Assembly: GCA_023389575.1 (NCBI GenBank)
Contig: JAEWEG010000058.1
Coordinates: forward strand, 1 to 64,000
DNA: 64,000 nucleotides
Direction of reading: 5' to 3'
Source of the DNA: Chloroflexota bacterium
GTDB taxonomy: Bacteria > Chloroflexota > Chloroflexia > Thermomicrobiales > UBA6265
In this document: one piece after another, positions 23,103-33,206 of the stretch
Position numbering within the stretch: position 1 is the stretch's first letter
Layout of the letters: each line of letters begins with the position of its first letter
Notes under the pieces: model-generated
What the model was told of the DNA's origin: nothing
The model's input: only the letters and a program-made list of their open reading frames with translations
The model's database searches: none
Made by a program: the position numbers and the translations under genes

Positions 23103-24566
23103 CTAGGCGTCATCCAGGGCATTGGTGTCGGGAAGGGCACACACCAGCCGACCCACCTGACGACCCATGGCCAGCCCGGTGTCATTGTCGATCACGTAGT
23201 GCAGCCCAGCCCAAAGCCGGGAGGAAGCCGCTTCCCAGGCACGGTTGGCCATCTCGTCGGCGACATCCGGAAAGTAGTGCCCCATCACGGTCGTAGCCGA
23301 TCCCATTACCGCTGAGTAGCCCGACGGGTATGCAGGGTAGGGATTCGTCGAGACCAAGGGCACCAGGTTTGGATCCACGGTCACCGGACGAGCCGTCCAC
23401 CAGGTGAACTTTGCGTCCCACACGGCAACCAGGGCGTCGGCGATGGCGACATAAACGTCGGCCAGGATCTGGGCAGCCAGGGGAGAGTTCACACCCTCCT
23501 TGCGGATCAAATCCCGAGTCCAACCACCGATGAGTGCTCCCGAGTTGGCGGTGCCCCACCATATGGCCGCCCGCTCCTGCTCGAAGGTGAGATTGGCCGC
23601 ACACTCCTGAACCATCTTGAGCTCGGCCTCCCAGATCTGTGACCCGTACTCCGGGGGCGGAGCGGGTCGGACCTGATCACCGCTGGTCATCACCCACGTC
23701 TTCCAGGTTCCGGCCATGGGAAAGTACGGCGGGTCGATGAACGCTGGGGGCGTCGGTTGCCAGTACCCCGGGCCAGTGGGCCTTGTGGACGGGTCCCACT
23801 CCGCGTCGGTGCCATCGGTCTCGGCCCGTGCTATCGCCTTTGCGGCGACTGCCTGTCCGATCTCCAGCCCGGCGTCGATGTCACTACGGAAGGCGGCTCC
23901 CGCCGCGATGCGAGATTCAGTCGCCTCGGAGACGAGCGTGTCGAACCGGCTCGGGTCCACATCCGGCAATAAGTACGCCAGGATCGCGGCGGAGGCACTT
24001 GCGATGGCCGCGTGCTCCGAAGGAAACGACGGTCGTTGCGGGTCTACTCCGGGCGCCGGCGTAATGGCACTACTGATCGCTCCGGGGCTGGGCCGCGCGA
24101 TGGCCTCCTGTGCGTCCCAGCAGGCGATCGCGGCATCGTGCAGGGCGGTATGAATGGTTGCCATGAAGCGTCGAAGGGTCATGCCACCGACCTCGAACTC
24201 GATGCTGAATTCCTCCGCCAATTGGGACCAGGCGAGGACCGCGGGACCATTGCCCCACCGTGAGATGGCGGCAATCATCTGGTCCGACGGAGCGGCCTGC
24301 GCCGCGACGACTTCATCGATCTCCGCCTGCGTTGGTGCTCCAGGGCCTGCGGGACGCAGTTCGTCGGGTGAGGACAAGAGCCAGGTACGCCAGCCGCTGG
24401 GCGCGGAGGTGGGCGTGGCATCCTGCCAGCCATTGAGGCGTTCGGCGTCGGGTTGCGCCTTGACGCTGTGTTGGACGGTCATCGGAAGGAGCGTTGCTCC
24501 GGCCAGACTCGAGCCGACCAAAAGACGACGCGTAAACCGTGATGTTGCCGCGGATGGTCCAGACAT
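23103..24566 (-). CDS. Exported vanadium-haloperoxidase / PAP2-like protein
   Basis: A 487-residue protein. The N-terminal SRFTRRLLVGSSLAGATLL is Tat-like. The C-terminal half has the ordered anion-pocket motifs of the PAP2/vanadium chloroperoxidase superfamily: K-x6-RP in KFTWWTARP, PSG in YPSGYSA, and SR-x5-H in SRLWAGLHYVIDND. The usual His of PSGH is Tyr. The N-terminal half contains a second pocket-like FPSEHAAIASASA, so the protein looks like two related halves. It may be an exported haloperoxidase or phosphatase. ATG 24566 is preceded by GGAG 7 bases upstream. Confidence 0.82.
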   Translation of the reverse strand: MSGPSAATSRFTRRLLVGSSLAGATLLPMTVQHSVKAQPDAERLNGWQDATPTSAPSGWRTWLLSSPDELRPAGPGAPTQAEIDEVVAAQAAPSDQMIAAISRWGNGPAVLAWSQLAEEFSIEFEVGGMTLRRFMATIHTALHDAAIACWDAQEAIARPSPGAISSAITPAPGVDPQRPSFPSEHAAIASASAAILAYLLPDVDPSRFDTLVSEATESRIAAGAAFRSDIDAGLEIGQAVAAKAIARAETDGTDAEWDPSTRPTGPGYWQPTPPAFIDPPYFPMAGTWKTWVMTSGDQVRPAPPPEYGSQIWEAELKMVQECAANLTFEQERAAIWWGTANSGALIGGWTRDLIRKEGVNSPLAAQILADVYVAIADALVAVWDAKFTWWTARPVTVDPNLVPLVSTNPYPAYPSGYSAVMGSATTVMGHYFPDVADEMANRAWEAASSRLWAGLHYVIDNDTGLAMGRQVGRLVCALPDTNALDDA

Positions 24567-24643
24567 GGACATACTCCAGATTGGGGCTTGTGAGTCAGTT
24601 AGAGTCGAGGCGGGGCACATTCGTCAGCCGGAGGGGAACCCCT

Positions 24644-25177
24644 CTACATGTCGTGGGACGTCATGCGTGGCGCGCCCTCGGTCAGAAGTTGCGCTGAGTT
24701 GACGACGACTGGTTCGGAGCCCAGGCCCAGGGCGGTATGGACGACATCCTCCTCATACGAGATGGAGTCTCCAGTCTCCAGGATGATTTCTGTCCCCGGC
24801 TCGCTCACGGCTTCGGCAGGTTGAGGATTCGACGAAGCCGCGCCGCGCACGACGTGAGCCGTCCCTTCCAGAAGTGTCCAGCTCCACGTGCCCGAGACGA
24901 CACCATCGAGGGTGGTGCCAGGGTGATGGTGCGCGTGGATCTCGGCACCCGGCTGAAAGGTGAACCGGGCTACGTACAACGTCTGGCCAGGCGCACGTAA
25001 CGAGGGAGAGGCCGCCAGAACCTCCGCGACGACCCCTGGAGCAATCTCAGTTCCAGCAATTGGCCCACTTGCCGGAGTCGCCTCCTGTGCGCCGGCCCGC
25101 GCGAGGTCACCGAGATAGAAGGTCGCCCCGACGATGCTGGCTCCACCGAGAACGGTTCGACGACTGATGTTACGCAT
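24644..25177 (-). CDS. Tat-exported cupin-domain protein
   Basis: A 177-residue protein with a twin-arginine signal (SRRTVLGGASIVGA, residues 5-18), then AQEATPASGP linker, then a single cupin. The cupin metal site is the AEIHAHHHPGTT cluster with a second motif near VSGTWSWTL, and the final strand carries DVVHTALGLG. Exported cupins of this lineage are common and their substrates unknown. AAGGAG 8 bases before ATG 25177 fixes the start. It lies 77 bases upstream of the haloperoxidase-like gene on the same strand, so co-transcription is possible. Confidence 0.85.
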   Translation of the reverse strand: MRNISRRTVLGGASIVGATFYLGDLARAGAQEATPASGPIAGTEIAPGVVAEVLAASPSLRAPGQTLYVARFTFQPGAEIHAHHHPGTTLDGVVSGTWSWTLLEGTAHVVRGAASSNPQPAEAVSEPGTEIILETGDSISYEEDVVHTALGLGSEPVVVNSAQLLTEGAPRMTSHDM

Positions 25178-26113
25178 TACAGATTCTCCTTCTTCAAAAC
25201 GTTGATACGCGCGCTGAACGAGAACCGTAGGCTCTCATGAGCGAAAGGACCCGAGACCCTTACTATGAATGGGGAGTGAGTGCGGTGCGCCTATCGAAAG
25301 GCATATATCGCCGCGGCTTCATCTAAAGGTGTCTATGACCAGAGTCATATATGCCGGCGCATTCCATCTCGTTCGAGGATTACGACCTCCGATAGCCGCC
25401 CCGCGACCGCGTATGTCGACTACGTCTCCACCTTCGACGTGGCGGATCCCCGATCACCACCAGCAACCTCACTCTGGGTGACGACCAGGTCGCCGCTGAC
25501 GCCGAGGGGATGGATCCTCGGCTGACATCGGAAACCCCGGTAGCCGAGCGGGGCTTCCGGTGCGGATATGCCAACGCGCGGATCGCCTGGAGTCGGAGCC
25601 ACCAGCGAAGCCGCATGGGTTCCACAACCCCATGCGGCACGAGCACATCACGGCCGTCACCGATATCGAAGGGTTGATCGCATCCGCCCGTGATCGGCTT
25701 GGGACCACCCAGGCGGCATTGGCTGGCATCCTGGTCTCCTGGTGGATGCATGCCGCCGACCTGCTGTCGCAAACGTCGAAGCAACGTTCAGGACAAGGCA
25801 CGAACTCGGCGGTCGCTCCTGTGCTGACCGCTCGCGTCCGCGTCGCGGCATGACAACGTAGAGCTCCCCCGGGGGGTGAACGTGCGTCAGCGGATCAAGA
25901 GCCGGGACGGGAGTCAGCGAGGGAACCAGGCTTCACGGTGCGCCGTGTGACCGTGGGTGGAATCGGTCTACCGCGTCGGGTGGGAGTCGTGACCGAGGAG
26001 TTGAAGGCCGTCGGCTTCTCCACCGTGGGCACGCCGATCACATGGAGCAGGCGTGCCCCTGTCGAGGCCATCCAGCGCACCTTGAGGGCGCGCCTCGTCC
26101 ATCTCGCTGCTCG
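25178..26113. other. Long stretch without a supported gene
   Basis: About 935 bases. Open frames on both strands (for example 25380-25784 minus and 25560-25853 plus) lack ribosome sites and recognisable domains. The region may hold remnants of decayed genes and the promoter of the cupin gene. Confidence 0.5.
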
Positions 26114-27619
26114 CTATGAAATGGCCTCGTTAACTCTTTGGACGATTGCGTCGGCTCCATCCTTGGTCGATGCGTAGCCACCGGTGGTCAGCTTGCCAAG
26201 CTCGACAGCTATCACGTCGGTCGCGATCGACGGCCATTGGGGTAAATGGGGTTGGCTTCCCATCCGGTTCTCGATGGTTTCCAGCATTGCATCAAAGTGG
26301 CGGGTGGTGCCGACGCCGACCTGCTTCAATGCCGCGATCCGCGGGTCGTTATACGTGGAGCGCCGCAACGGGCCAGCGCCCCCGCCGAGGATCGAGGCAC
26401 GGGTCTGCGTGTCTGAACTGGTGGCCCACTGCAGGAAGATCCAGGCGGCATCGGCTTCCTTCGAATAGCGTGACAGACAGTAGGAGCTGCCGCCCTGATG
26501 TCCGACTTCTGGCACTTCTTCAAAGCCGGCGTGATCCGGGGAGCGCAATGTCACCGCGGCCGGTGGCACGGCCGGCTGCATCAAGCCGGCGATCTGAGAT
26601 GTGCTCGGGTCGTCCCAGGTTGGAAAATCTTCGCTCCAGGTCAGCACCTGACCGGCCTGTCCCTGCTGAACCGCCCTGGCCTGCCCAGCCCAGTCGTAAG
26701 TGGTGGCGGCATCGGGCATGTACATCTGCAACTCGCGCAGATAGTCGAGGCCGTCGATTGCCTCGGCGTCATTCAGCGCGCACTGGCCGTCGGCGGTGAA
26801 GATCGAGCCTCCATGTCCCCACAGGTACGTGGCCATGTCGCAGGTGAGCGAGTAATGCCCGCTCTTCATCTGACCAACCGTGCCGTAAACGCCCGTCGAG
26901 CTCAGCGCCTCGTTGATCACTTTGGCATTGGCGAGGAACTCGACCAGCGTCGCCGCCGGTTCGAGCCTCAATTCCTCATAAACATCGGCGCGGTACATGT
27001 AGAGAAAGATCGGCACGTCGCACGGCAAGCCAATCATCTTGCTGTCATATGAGACCACGTGGTGGATGATTGGCTGAAGGAAGTCGTTGATATCGTAGTC
27101 GGGGAAGGCCAGGTCTGGCTTCTGCTCCAGCATTTCGCGTGGATCCACCATGTCATTGATGAAGCGACCAACCCACGACTGGTCGACGTAATAGATGTCG
27201 TTCTGGCCCAGCTGCTGGGCTGCATCGGCGCTGAGCGTGGAGAGCACCTCCGCGAGCGGCACGACCTCCCATTCAACGTTGATCCCTGTCAGCGGGATGA
27301 ATTGCTCCTCCATCAGGGCGCGGATCGCGGCCCCGGGAGGCGTATCCTCCGTAATGACCTTGATCGTCGTTCCCTTGAACTGCCCGCCGACATCGGTCAG
27401 GTAGCTGATCACGTCGGTCGGGACCGGTGAAGCCTGAACCAGGTTTCGCGCTGGCGAAGGTGGGTTCGCCAGCGTTGGGCGAGTGCTCGCCGCTCCAAGG
27501 GCGACTCCCGCCATGCCCAGGTATTTCAAGAGATACCGTCGACTGAGTTGACCCTGCCGGTGGGCGTTAATTGCCGCGTGGATGAGCATCTTGTCGTCGT
27601 AATCGGTTGTCGGTTTCAT
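26114..27619 (-). CDS. Tat-exported solute-binding protein of an ABC transporter
   Basis: A 501-residue extracellular binding protein of the family 1 (carbohydrate-type) fold. LSRRYLLKYLGMAGVALG near residues 25-42 is a twin-arginine signal. GTTIKVITEDTPPG begins the mature domain. DIYYVDQSWVGRF, YDSKMIGLPCDVPIFLYMYR and AWIFLQWATSS are typical hinge and lobe segments. No permease or ATPase gene is adjacent, so the partner transporter must be elsewhere or is shared. AAGGA lies 7 bases before ATG 27619. Confidence 0.88.
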   Translation of the reverse strand: MKPTTDYDDKMLIHAAINAHRQGQLSRRYLLKYLGMAGVALGAASTRPTLANPPSPARNLVQASPVPTDVISYLTDVGGQFKGTTIKVITEDTPPGAAIRALMEEQFIPLTGINVEWEVVPLAEVLSTLSADAAQQLGQNDIYYVDQSWVGRFINDMVDPREMLEQKPDLAFPDYDINDFLQPIIHHVVSYDSKMIGLPCDVPIFLYMYRADVYEELRLEPAATLVEFLANAKVINEALSSTGVYGTVGQMKSGHYSLTCDMATYLWGHGGSIFTADGQCALNDAEAIDGLDYLRELQMYMPDAATTYDWAGQARAVQQGQAGQVLTWSEDFPTWDDPSTSQIAGLMQPAVPPAAVTLRSPDHAGFEEVPEVGHQGGSSYCLSRYSKEADAAWIFLQWATSSDTQTRASILGGGAGPLRRSTYNDPRIAALKQVGVGTTRHFDAMLETIENRMGSQPHLPQWPSIATDVIAVELGKLTTGGYASTKDGADAIVQRVNEAIS

Positions 27620-27898
27620 CTGGATGTCCTTCGCTCACCAAAGTGGATGCGTATGCTCGAGCATTTCGCTGGCCAATCGTCCAGGAACCGAGAAAAACGT
27701 ATCCGTTCAATGGGCTCCATCGGCGGGGTTACCGGGTGATTAGCATGGGTGGATCATTGCGGGGGGCGGGACCCTGTCCGCGAAGGGTGACCCCGTAGTC
27801 CGCGGGATCGCGACGCAAGGTCGGTAGGGGTACACGACGGACCGTCGTCATTTCCCAACGCGTGGGCTGCTCCTACCTACGATTTGGCCATGGCGCGC

Positions 27899-28432
27899 CT
27901 AAAGTGTCAGGCGTTCGCCGATGCCGGTGTACGGGGTGCTGTCAAGCACGGCTCCGTCTGCATCCTGGGTTTCAGACGTGCCCGTCGCGGTGAACTGGTT
28001 GCCGGTGGCGTCGAACTCGAGCGCGAGTCGCCAAACCGTTATCGGCTTGGCCTCGTACACGTTACACGGCACGATCGCGTCCGCTTCTCTGAATAGGCCG
28101 GCAAGCGAGATCAACTCATTGGTGACGATGACAAGGTCGGCCGATTGGTCCCCGGTGGCGCGCCATTCTCCGACGCTCACGAGACGACCATACCAGGCAT
28201 CCGCGTAGGTTCCCGCCTCGGTCAAGATGCCGTATGAGATGTCGCTATTTGGTTCGCCTGGATAATTCGTCCACCGCCACACTCCGACGGCCGGGTGGCT
28301 GGGTTGCGGCAGGGGCGTGCCTTCCTGGGCAGAGGCAGTCATGCCGCCGCTGGTCAGGGCTACCGCAAGCGCACTGGCGCCGATACCCAACAGAGCTCCA
28401 CGACGCGTGAGACCTTGATTGATGTTCGACAC
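27899..28432 (-). CDS. Tat-exported protein of unknown function
   Basis: A 177-residue protein beginning MSNINQGLTRRGALLGIGAS, a twin-arginine signal, followed by SAQEGTPLPQ. The mature ~135 residues (VGVWRWTNYPGEPNSDISY, GERLTL at the end) look like a beta-rich, lipocalin-sized domain but match nothing I can name. The start is GTG 28432, supported by AAGGAG 9 bases upstream. It lies downstream of the LuxR-type regulator on the same strand, with 263 bases between. Confidence 0.75.
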   Translation of the reverse strand: MSNINQGLTRRGALLGIGASALAVALTSGGMTASAQEGTPLPQPSHPAVGVWRWTNYPGEPNSDISYGILTEAGTYADAWYGRLVSVGEWRATGDQSADLVIVTNELISLAGLFREADAIVPCNVYEAKPITVWRLALEFDATGNQFTATGTSETQDADGAVLDSTPYTGIGERLTL

Positions 28433-28695
28433 CTTCGGTTTCTCCTTAATCCAGCCCAGTTCAGGAACACCAGTCCCGCACTACGAATGGCGGGCGAACG
28501 CAAACGGTGATCCCTCACCGAAGCTTTGCTGTCTGAGATGGGCTCACTATAGGGGTGGAGAGATACCGGCGCCTCTGTCGAAAGTCGTATATCACGGACT
28601 GCTCCTCATGCGCCCGTGTAGGCCTTAAGGTATAGACTCCGATTGATGAGGAGCCATCACGCCAGGATCGTTTCGTGCGATCAGGTGCGGGTGGT

Positions 28696-31035
28696 TCAGG
28701 CGAGGCCGTGGCGGTGAGCATAGTCCGCGGCGGCGGCGCGCGACGTCACATCCAGCTTGGCGAGGATGTGGGTGACGTGGACCTTGACGGTGCCCACGCT
28801 GAGGAACAGGGCGTCGGCGATGTCCTGGTTCGACCTACCGGCGGCCACCAGCTTTAGGACGTCGCGCTCACGCGGCGTGAGCATGGGACCGGAACGAAGC
28901 GGCGCCTGGGACGACGGCCCACGAGTCGGCAGGGCGAGTGCCGCGGCGATTCCGGCGTCGAGATCGGCGTTCCTGACCGCTGCCTGCATCACCCTGAAGC
29001 GATCCTCGCCCACGGCGTCAATGATCATGCGCAGGGCGAGCTCGTGATCGTCGCGAATGTGAGGCGTCAGGGGGGCACCGGTGAGCTCCCTGCACTGAGC
29101 AGCCAGCGACATCAGGTGGGCAGCCTGGTCCGCCTGCGCCTGGGCGGCGACGTTGACCGCCAAACCGGCGAGGCTCCAGGAGACGTTCTCGAAATCTCGA
29201 TGCTCCCAGTTTAGCGCGAGGCACTCCTGATACAGGCGCGTCGCGCTGGTGAGGTTACCCTCGGCCCGGGCCACGTCCGCGAGGTGACCAGGAATGCACC
29301 GTGCCAGCCCCCAGGCAAAGCCGAGCGATTGCCTCATCGTCAGTGCGTCGCGCAAGAACGCCGTTGCCTGGGGGTAGTGGCCCTCCTTGAACGCAACCAG
29401 CCCAAGGTGATGCAGGCTGAGCGCCAGCCCGGGTTGGTCCTCGCACCGCTCGAATCGCTTCCTTGCGGCATCAAACCAGGCGCGGGCAGGATCCAGATCT
29501 CCGGCGTCCCAGGCCATGCGGCCAAGAGCCAACTCGACGTGGCCGATCATCTCCTGATCGCCGGCATCGCGATAGCGCCTCAAGGCGTCGGCAAAGTGGG
29601 CGGCGGCTTCGGCAATGTCGCCATGCATGTACGCAAGGGTGCCCGCGCAATAGACCGCCTTCCGGATCGCCGCGTCAGAGACATGGTGATCGAGAGCCAG
29701 CGCGCGCTTTACCCAGTTTCGTCCATCCTCGGAGTGAAATCGATACTGCCACAGCGGCAGTAGGGCACCGCAGAGGGCGACCGCTAGCTCGGCCTCTTCC
29801 TGCTCGAGAGTCCAGGCGAGCGCACTGTGGAAATTGCCTTGTTCCTCCTCAAGCAGGTCCAGCCAATCCTGCCGTTCGGGGGTGTTCAGACTTGCCTCGA
29901 CCCGCTCCGCGAGGGAAAGGAACCAGATGGCGTGCCGGCGCGGGACCGCATGGGCTTCGTCGCTCTGCTCGAGGCATTCGACGCCGAACTCTCGCACCGT
30001 TTCGAGCATTGTGTAGCGCGACTCTCCGGCGGGGGAGTCGATGCGCCGGACCAGGCTGTTCGCGACGAGTGTTCGGAGTTCCCGCAGGACATCGACGGAG
30101 TCATCGCCGCAAACCTCTGCGATGGCATCAAGGGTGCACCCTCCACTGAAGGCCGCGATCCTCCGGAACAGCACTTTCGACGGCGCATCGAGCAGCCCGT
30201 GGCTCCACTCGATCGTCTCCCGCAGGCTGCGCTGCCGCGCCACGAGCGACGCGCCGCCTGGCAGTGCCAGCCTTCTATCGAGTTGGGTCAGGAGCGTGTC
30301 CAGCGAGAGCACGGAGACCCACGAAGCGGCCAACTCGATCGCCAGGGGCAAGCCGTCGAGCCGCTGGCAGATGGCGAGGATAGTGTCGGCATTCGAGCTG
30401 GTGAGGGTAAAGTCGGCATTGTGCGCACGAGCCCGATCGACGAACAGCCGGCAGGCCTCAAGACCGACTGCTTCCGTTTCGGCTGTGGAAGAAAGCGTCG
30501 CCGGCAGCGAGAACGGGCGAATGTCCACCACGTGCTCGCCGGGGATCCCGAGCACTGCTCGGCTGGTGACCAGCAATGTCACGCGGGAGCATGCGTCCAG
30601 GAGATCGGCGACCGAGGAGGCAGCCGGCAGAACCTGTTCGAAGTTGTCGAGCGTTAGGAGGTACGAGTCCTGCCGCAACACCGATGTGAACTGCTCGAGC
30701 GCGGTGCGGCCATCTGGCCGAATGCCGAGCGAGGCGGCGATGGTGGGCAGGACAAGCGCCGGCTGCTGAACGTCGGACAGGTCGACGAACCGAATGGCGG
30801 GAGACGCCTGGGCGACCGCGCGGATCGCGATCCGAGTCTTGCCGACGCCGCCGGGCCCGGTCAGGGTGACGATCCGAACATCGTCGCGGCGCAAGAGCGT
30901 CTGAACGAGTTCGACTTCTCGCTCGCGGCCGATAAACGACGTACGTGGCGCCGGCAGCAGGGTCGTTTCCGGCGGTCGGTCACTCAGGGAATGAAGGAGG
31001 CTGATCGGACTATCCCGCAGTGACTCAGATGACAA
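28696..31035 (-). CDS. LuxR-type regulator with NB-ARC ATPase and TPR domains
   Basis: A 779-residue signal-transduction ATPase. Walker A TGPGGVGKT is at residues 59-67, then a LALDNFEQVL Walker B-like segment and LLVTSRAVLGIPGE in the STAND/NB-ARC style. Residues about 400-690 are helical TPR-like repeats. The C-terminal ~62 residues are a LuxR helix-turn-helix (LTPRERDVLKLVAAGRSNQD, VGTVKVHVTHILAKL). The start is TTG 31035 with a weak AAGAAG site, so a downstream start is possible. It is divergent from the ScyD-oxidase operon at 31723 and is a natural candidate for its regulator. Confidence 0.9.
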   Translation of the reverse strand: MSSESLRDSPISLLHSLSDRPPETTLLPAPRTSFIGREREVELVQTLLRRDDVRIVTLTGPGGVGKTRIAIRAVAQASPAIRFVDLSDVQQPALVLPTIAASLGIRPDGRTALEQFTSVLRQDSYLLTLDNFEQVLPAASSVADLLDACSRVTLLVTSRAVLGIPGEHVVDIRPFSLPATLSSTAETEAVGLEACRLFVDRARAHNADFTLTSSNADTILAICQRLDGLPLAIELAASWVSVLSLDTLLTQLDRRLALPGGASLVARQRSLRETIEWSHGLLDAPSKVLFRRIAAFSGGCTLDAIAEVCGDDSVDVLRELRTLVANSLVRRIDSPAGESRYTMLETVREFGVECLEQSDEAHAVPRRHAIWFLSLAERVEASLNTPERQDWLDLLEEEQGNFHSALAWTLEQEEAELAVALCGALLPLWQYRFHSEDGRNWVKRALALDHHVSDAAIRKAVYCAGTLAYMHGDIAEAAAHFADALRRYRDAGDQEMIGHVELALGRMAWDAGDLDPARAWFDAARKRFERCEDQPGLALSLHHLGLVAFKEGHYPQATAFLRDALTMRQSLGFAWGLARCIPGHLADVARAEGNLTSATRLYQECLALNWEHRDFENVSWSLAGLAVNVAAQAQADQAAHLMSLAAQCRELTGAPLTPHIRDDHELALRMIIDAVGEDRFRVMQAAVRNADLDAGIAAALALPTRGPSSQAPLRSGPMLTPRERDVLKLVAAGRSNQDIADALFLSVGTVKVHVTHILAKLDVTSRAAAADYAHRHGLA

Positions 31036-31722
31036 GGTGGCGCTTCTTTCTTCGAGGAAGCCAGGTTCCCCAACTCGTCATTTCCTGAATCGCGAAAGGC
31101 GAGTGGAGATTCGTACACAACTGCCTTTGCTGGTGTTCCGGTTCACATTGTAGCCGGTTCTTATTGCAAGGAGAGGCATCCGCGGGCTGGAATTTTCCCT
31201 GCATAGCACTTCCAGCACGTGGAGTCCCGCACGACAACGCCGACCAACATCGCGCCAGGAACCGGATGTGGTATCCACGATCGCGGGCGATATCGCGGAA
31301 TTTCCAAAACGTGCCGGGATGCCTCAATATGAGATGCTCAATGAGGGACCGAGACGCTCCGCAAGATGAGACATATGGATGGCGGGCTTTCATTGTCGAG
31401 GTGGTAGGGAAATGACTATTCCGAGAGTGGAATTCGTGCCCGGAGATTGCGTGGACGTTGTCCCGCAAGTAGGATTCGCTAGAAGGAATCGGATGACAAT
31501 TTCAGGGACTCCGCCAACGCCTGTCTGGAGAGGCTGGGGCACATCGCTGGCCCTCCCGATGTGAAGCCCTGAGCGAGGTTCGCACCTCGTTTCCGCATCC
31601 GGTCCTCATTGTCAGGACATGGCGAGTGGGCTGTCTGGGGTCCGCGACAACCCGCACGGGTACTTCCGCGTAGATGCACATATTCCCGCCGACGTTGGCG
31701 GGTTCTTGAAAGGACACCGCTC
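31036..31722. other. Divergent regulatory region
   Basis: About 690 bases between the LuxR-type regulator and the ScyD-oxidase operon. No gene is supported; it should hold both promoters and any regulator-binding sites, but no clear inverted repeat was picked out. Confidence 0.5.
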
Positions 31723-33177
31723 GTGCTGCGTACATGCGTGGATCTCGGCCGTTTCCTCGGACTGGCACTGTTGCTCGTTGGCGCACAGACGGTTATTGCT
31801 CAGGAAACCCCGACGGCATCGTCTGACGGGATCACCGTGGCGGCAAGCGCGCTGGACGCTCCACGCGGCGTCGCGTGGGGACCGGACGGCACGATGTTCG
31901 TGGCTCAGGCGGGCCATTCCGGCCAGAGCCAGGCGACGCCCTCGGCGACCTCGCAACCAGTTGGTGGCCTCGCTGGAAGCGTCGTTCGGGTGCGGGAGTC
32001 CTGCCCAGTGGTGTATCAGGACGCGCTTCCCTCCAGCGGAGGGGAGGGAGGCTACGATCTCGGGCCGTCAGGTCTCGTGTACCTTTCGGGCCAGCTCTAC
32101 CTGCTGGACGAGGGAGGTGGCGCCTCTCACGGGAATCCGCTTACGCCGGACGGTGTGTACCGAATCGATGGAAGCGGGAGCGCCGTGGTGGTGGCCGACA
32201 TCGGAAAATGGGTACAGGCCAACCCCGTGGAGGTGCTCCCTGAGGACTTCGACCCCGATGGAGATGTGACGGACATGGTCGTCTCCGGGAACGACCTCCT
32301 CGTGACGGAAAGCAACAGCCGTCAACTTCTCACCGTGTCGCTCGATGGAGAGATTTCCCGCCTCGCCGATTTCTCCGGCTCCGAATGGCGACCAACTTCC
32401 GTGACCACCGCGAGCGACGGGCGGATATTCGTCGGCATGACCTCGACCAGCGAGTCAGACGGTACGTCCAGGGTCGTCCAGATTGGGGCGGAGGGCTCGG
32501 TTACCGATGTATGGACTGGGCTCTCGAAGTTGGTCGATGTCGCGGTCGGTCCAGACGGGACGCTGTTCGCCCTCCAGGCGGGAGACCATGACCCCGAGCA
32601 AGTCCTCTCAACCACTCCTGGCACTGGGAGGGTTCTGCGCCAGACTGGGACGGACACCGCCCAGGAAGTGGCGGTTGGAATCAACCTGCCGACGAGCATG
32701 TCGTTCGGGCCGGATCAGGGACTCTACGTGACCACACCGGCGATCGCCCACGAGGCTTCGGCTGGCGCGGTGATAAGACTCAACCTTCAGCAAGGCCATG
32801 TCATGTCGATGAGCGACGACCTTCTGAGGGACAGTCCCTGCATCGACCCGACCCCGGTACCCACCGACCAACCAGACGCCAGCTCGACCGCGGCGGCCGA
32901 GGCCACACCCGAAGGCGGCGACGCGGCCGGAGGAACGTCGGTTTCCATCGTCTCGTTCGCGTTCGACCCAGCGTCCGTCACTATTGACGCGGGCACCACC
33001 GTGACGTGGACGAACAACGACACGGTGCCGCATACCGTTACCGCCACCGACGGGTCCTTCAACTCCGGCAACCTGAACCCTGGGGAGTCGTTCAGCTTCA
33101 CCTTCGACGAGGCGGGAACGTTTGACTATATCTGCAATTACCACCCGAACATGACGGGAACGGTCATCGTCGACTAG
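31723..33177 (+). CDS. Secreted ScyD/ScyE-like propeller fused to a cupredoxin
   Basis: A 484-residue paralogue of the gene at 13745. A Sec signal (LGLALLLVGAQTVIAQE) is followed by the propeller (SALDAPRGVAWGPDGTMFVA, GVYRIDGSG, GTSRVVQIG, GTGRVLRQTG). A Thr/Pro/Ala linker leads to a C-terminal plastocyanin-like domain: VPHTVTATDG with the first copper His, then Cys, His and Met in YICNYHPNMTG. GTG 31723 is chosen because AAAGGA lies about 9 bases upstream and the signal peptide starts there. First gene of an operon with a second propeller and a multicopper oxidase. Confidence 0.86.
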   Translation: MLRTCVDLGRFLGLALLLVGAQTVIAQETPTASSDGITVAASALDAPRGVAWGPDGTMFVAQAGHSGQSQATPSATSQPVGGLAGSVVRVRESCPVVYQDALPSSGGEGGYDLGPSGLVYLSGQLYLLDEGGGASHGNPLTPDGVYRIDGSGSAVVVADIGKWVQANPVEVLPEDFDPDGDVTDMVVSGNDLLVTESNSRQLLTVSLDGEISRLADFSGSEWRPTSVTTASDGRIFVGMTSTSESDGTSRVVQIGAEGSVTDVWTGLSKLVDVAVGPDGTLFALQAGDHDPEQVLSTTPGTGRVLRQTGTDTAQEVAVGINLPTSMSFGPDQGLYVTTPAIAHEASAGAVIRLNLQQGHVMSMSDDLLRDSPCIDPTPVPTDQPDASSTAAAEATPEGGDAAGGTSVSIVSFAFDPASVTIDAGTTVTWTNNDTVPHTVTATDGSFNSGNLNPGESFSFTFDEAGTFDYICNYHPNMTGTVIVD

Positions 33178-33206
33178 CCCGCGATATGGGCGACAGGAGC
33201 GTGGGA

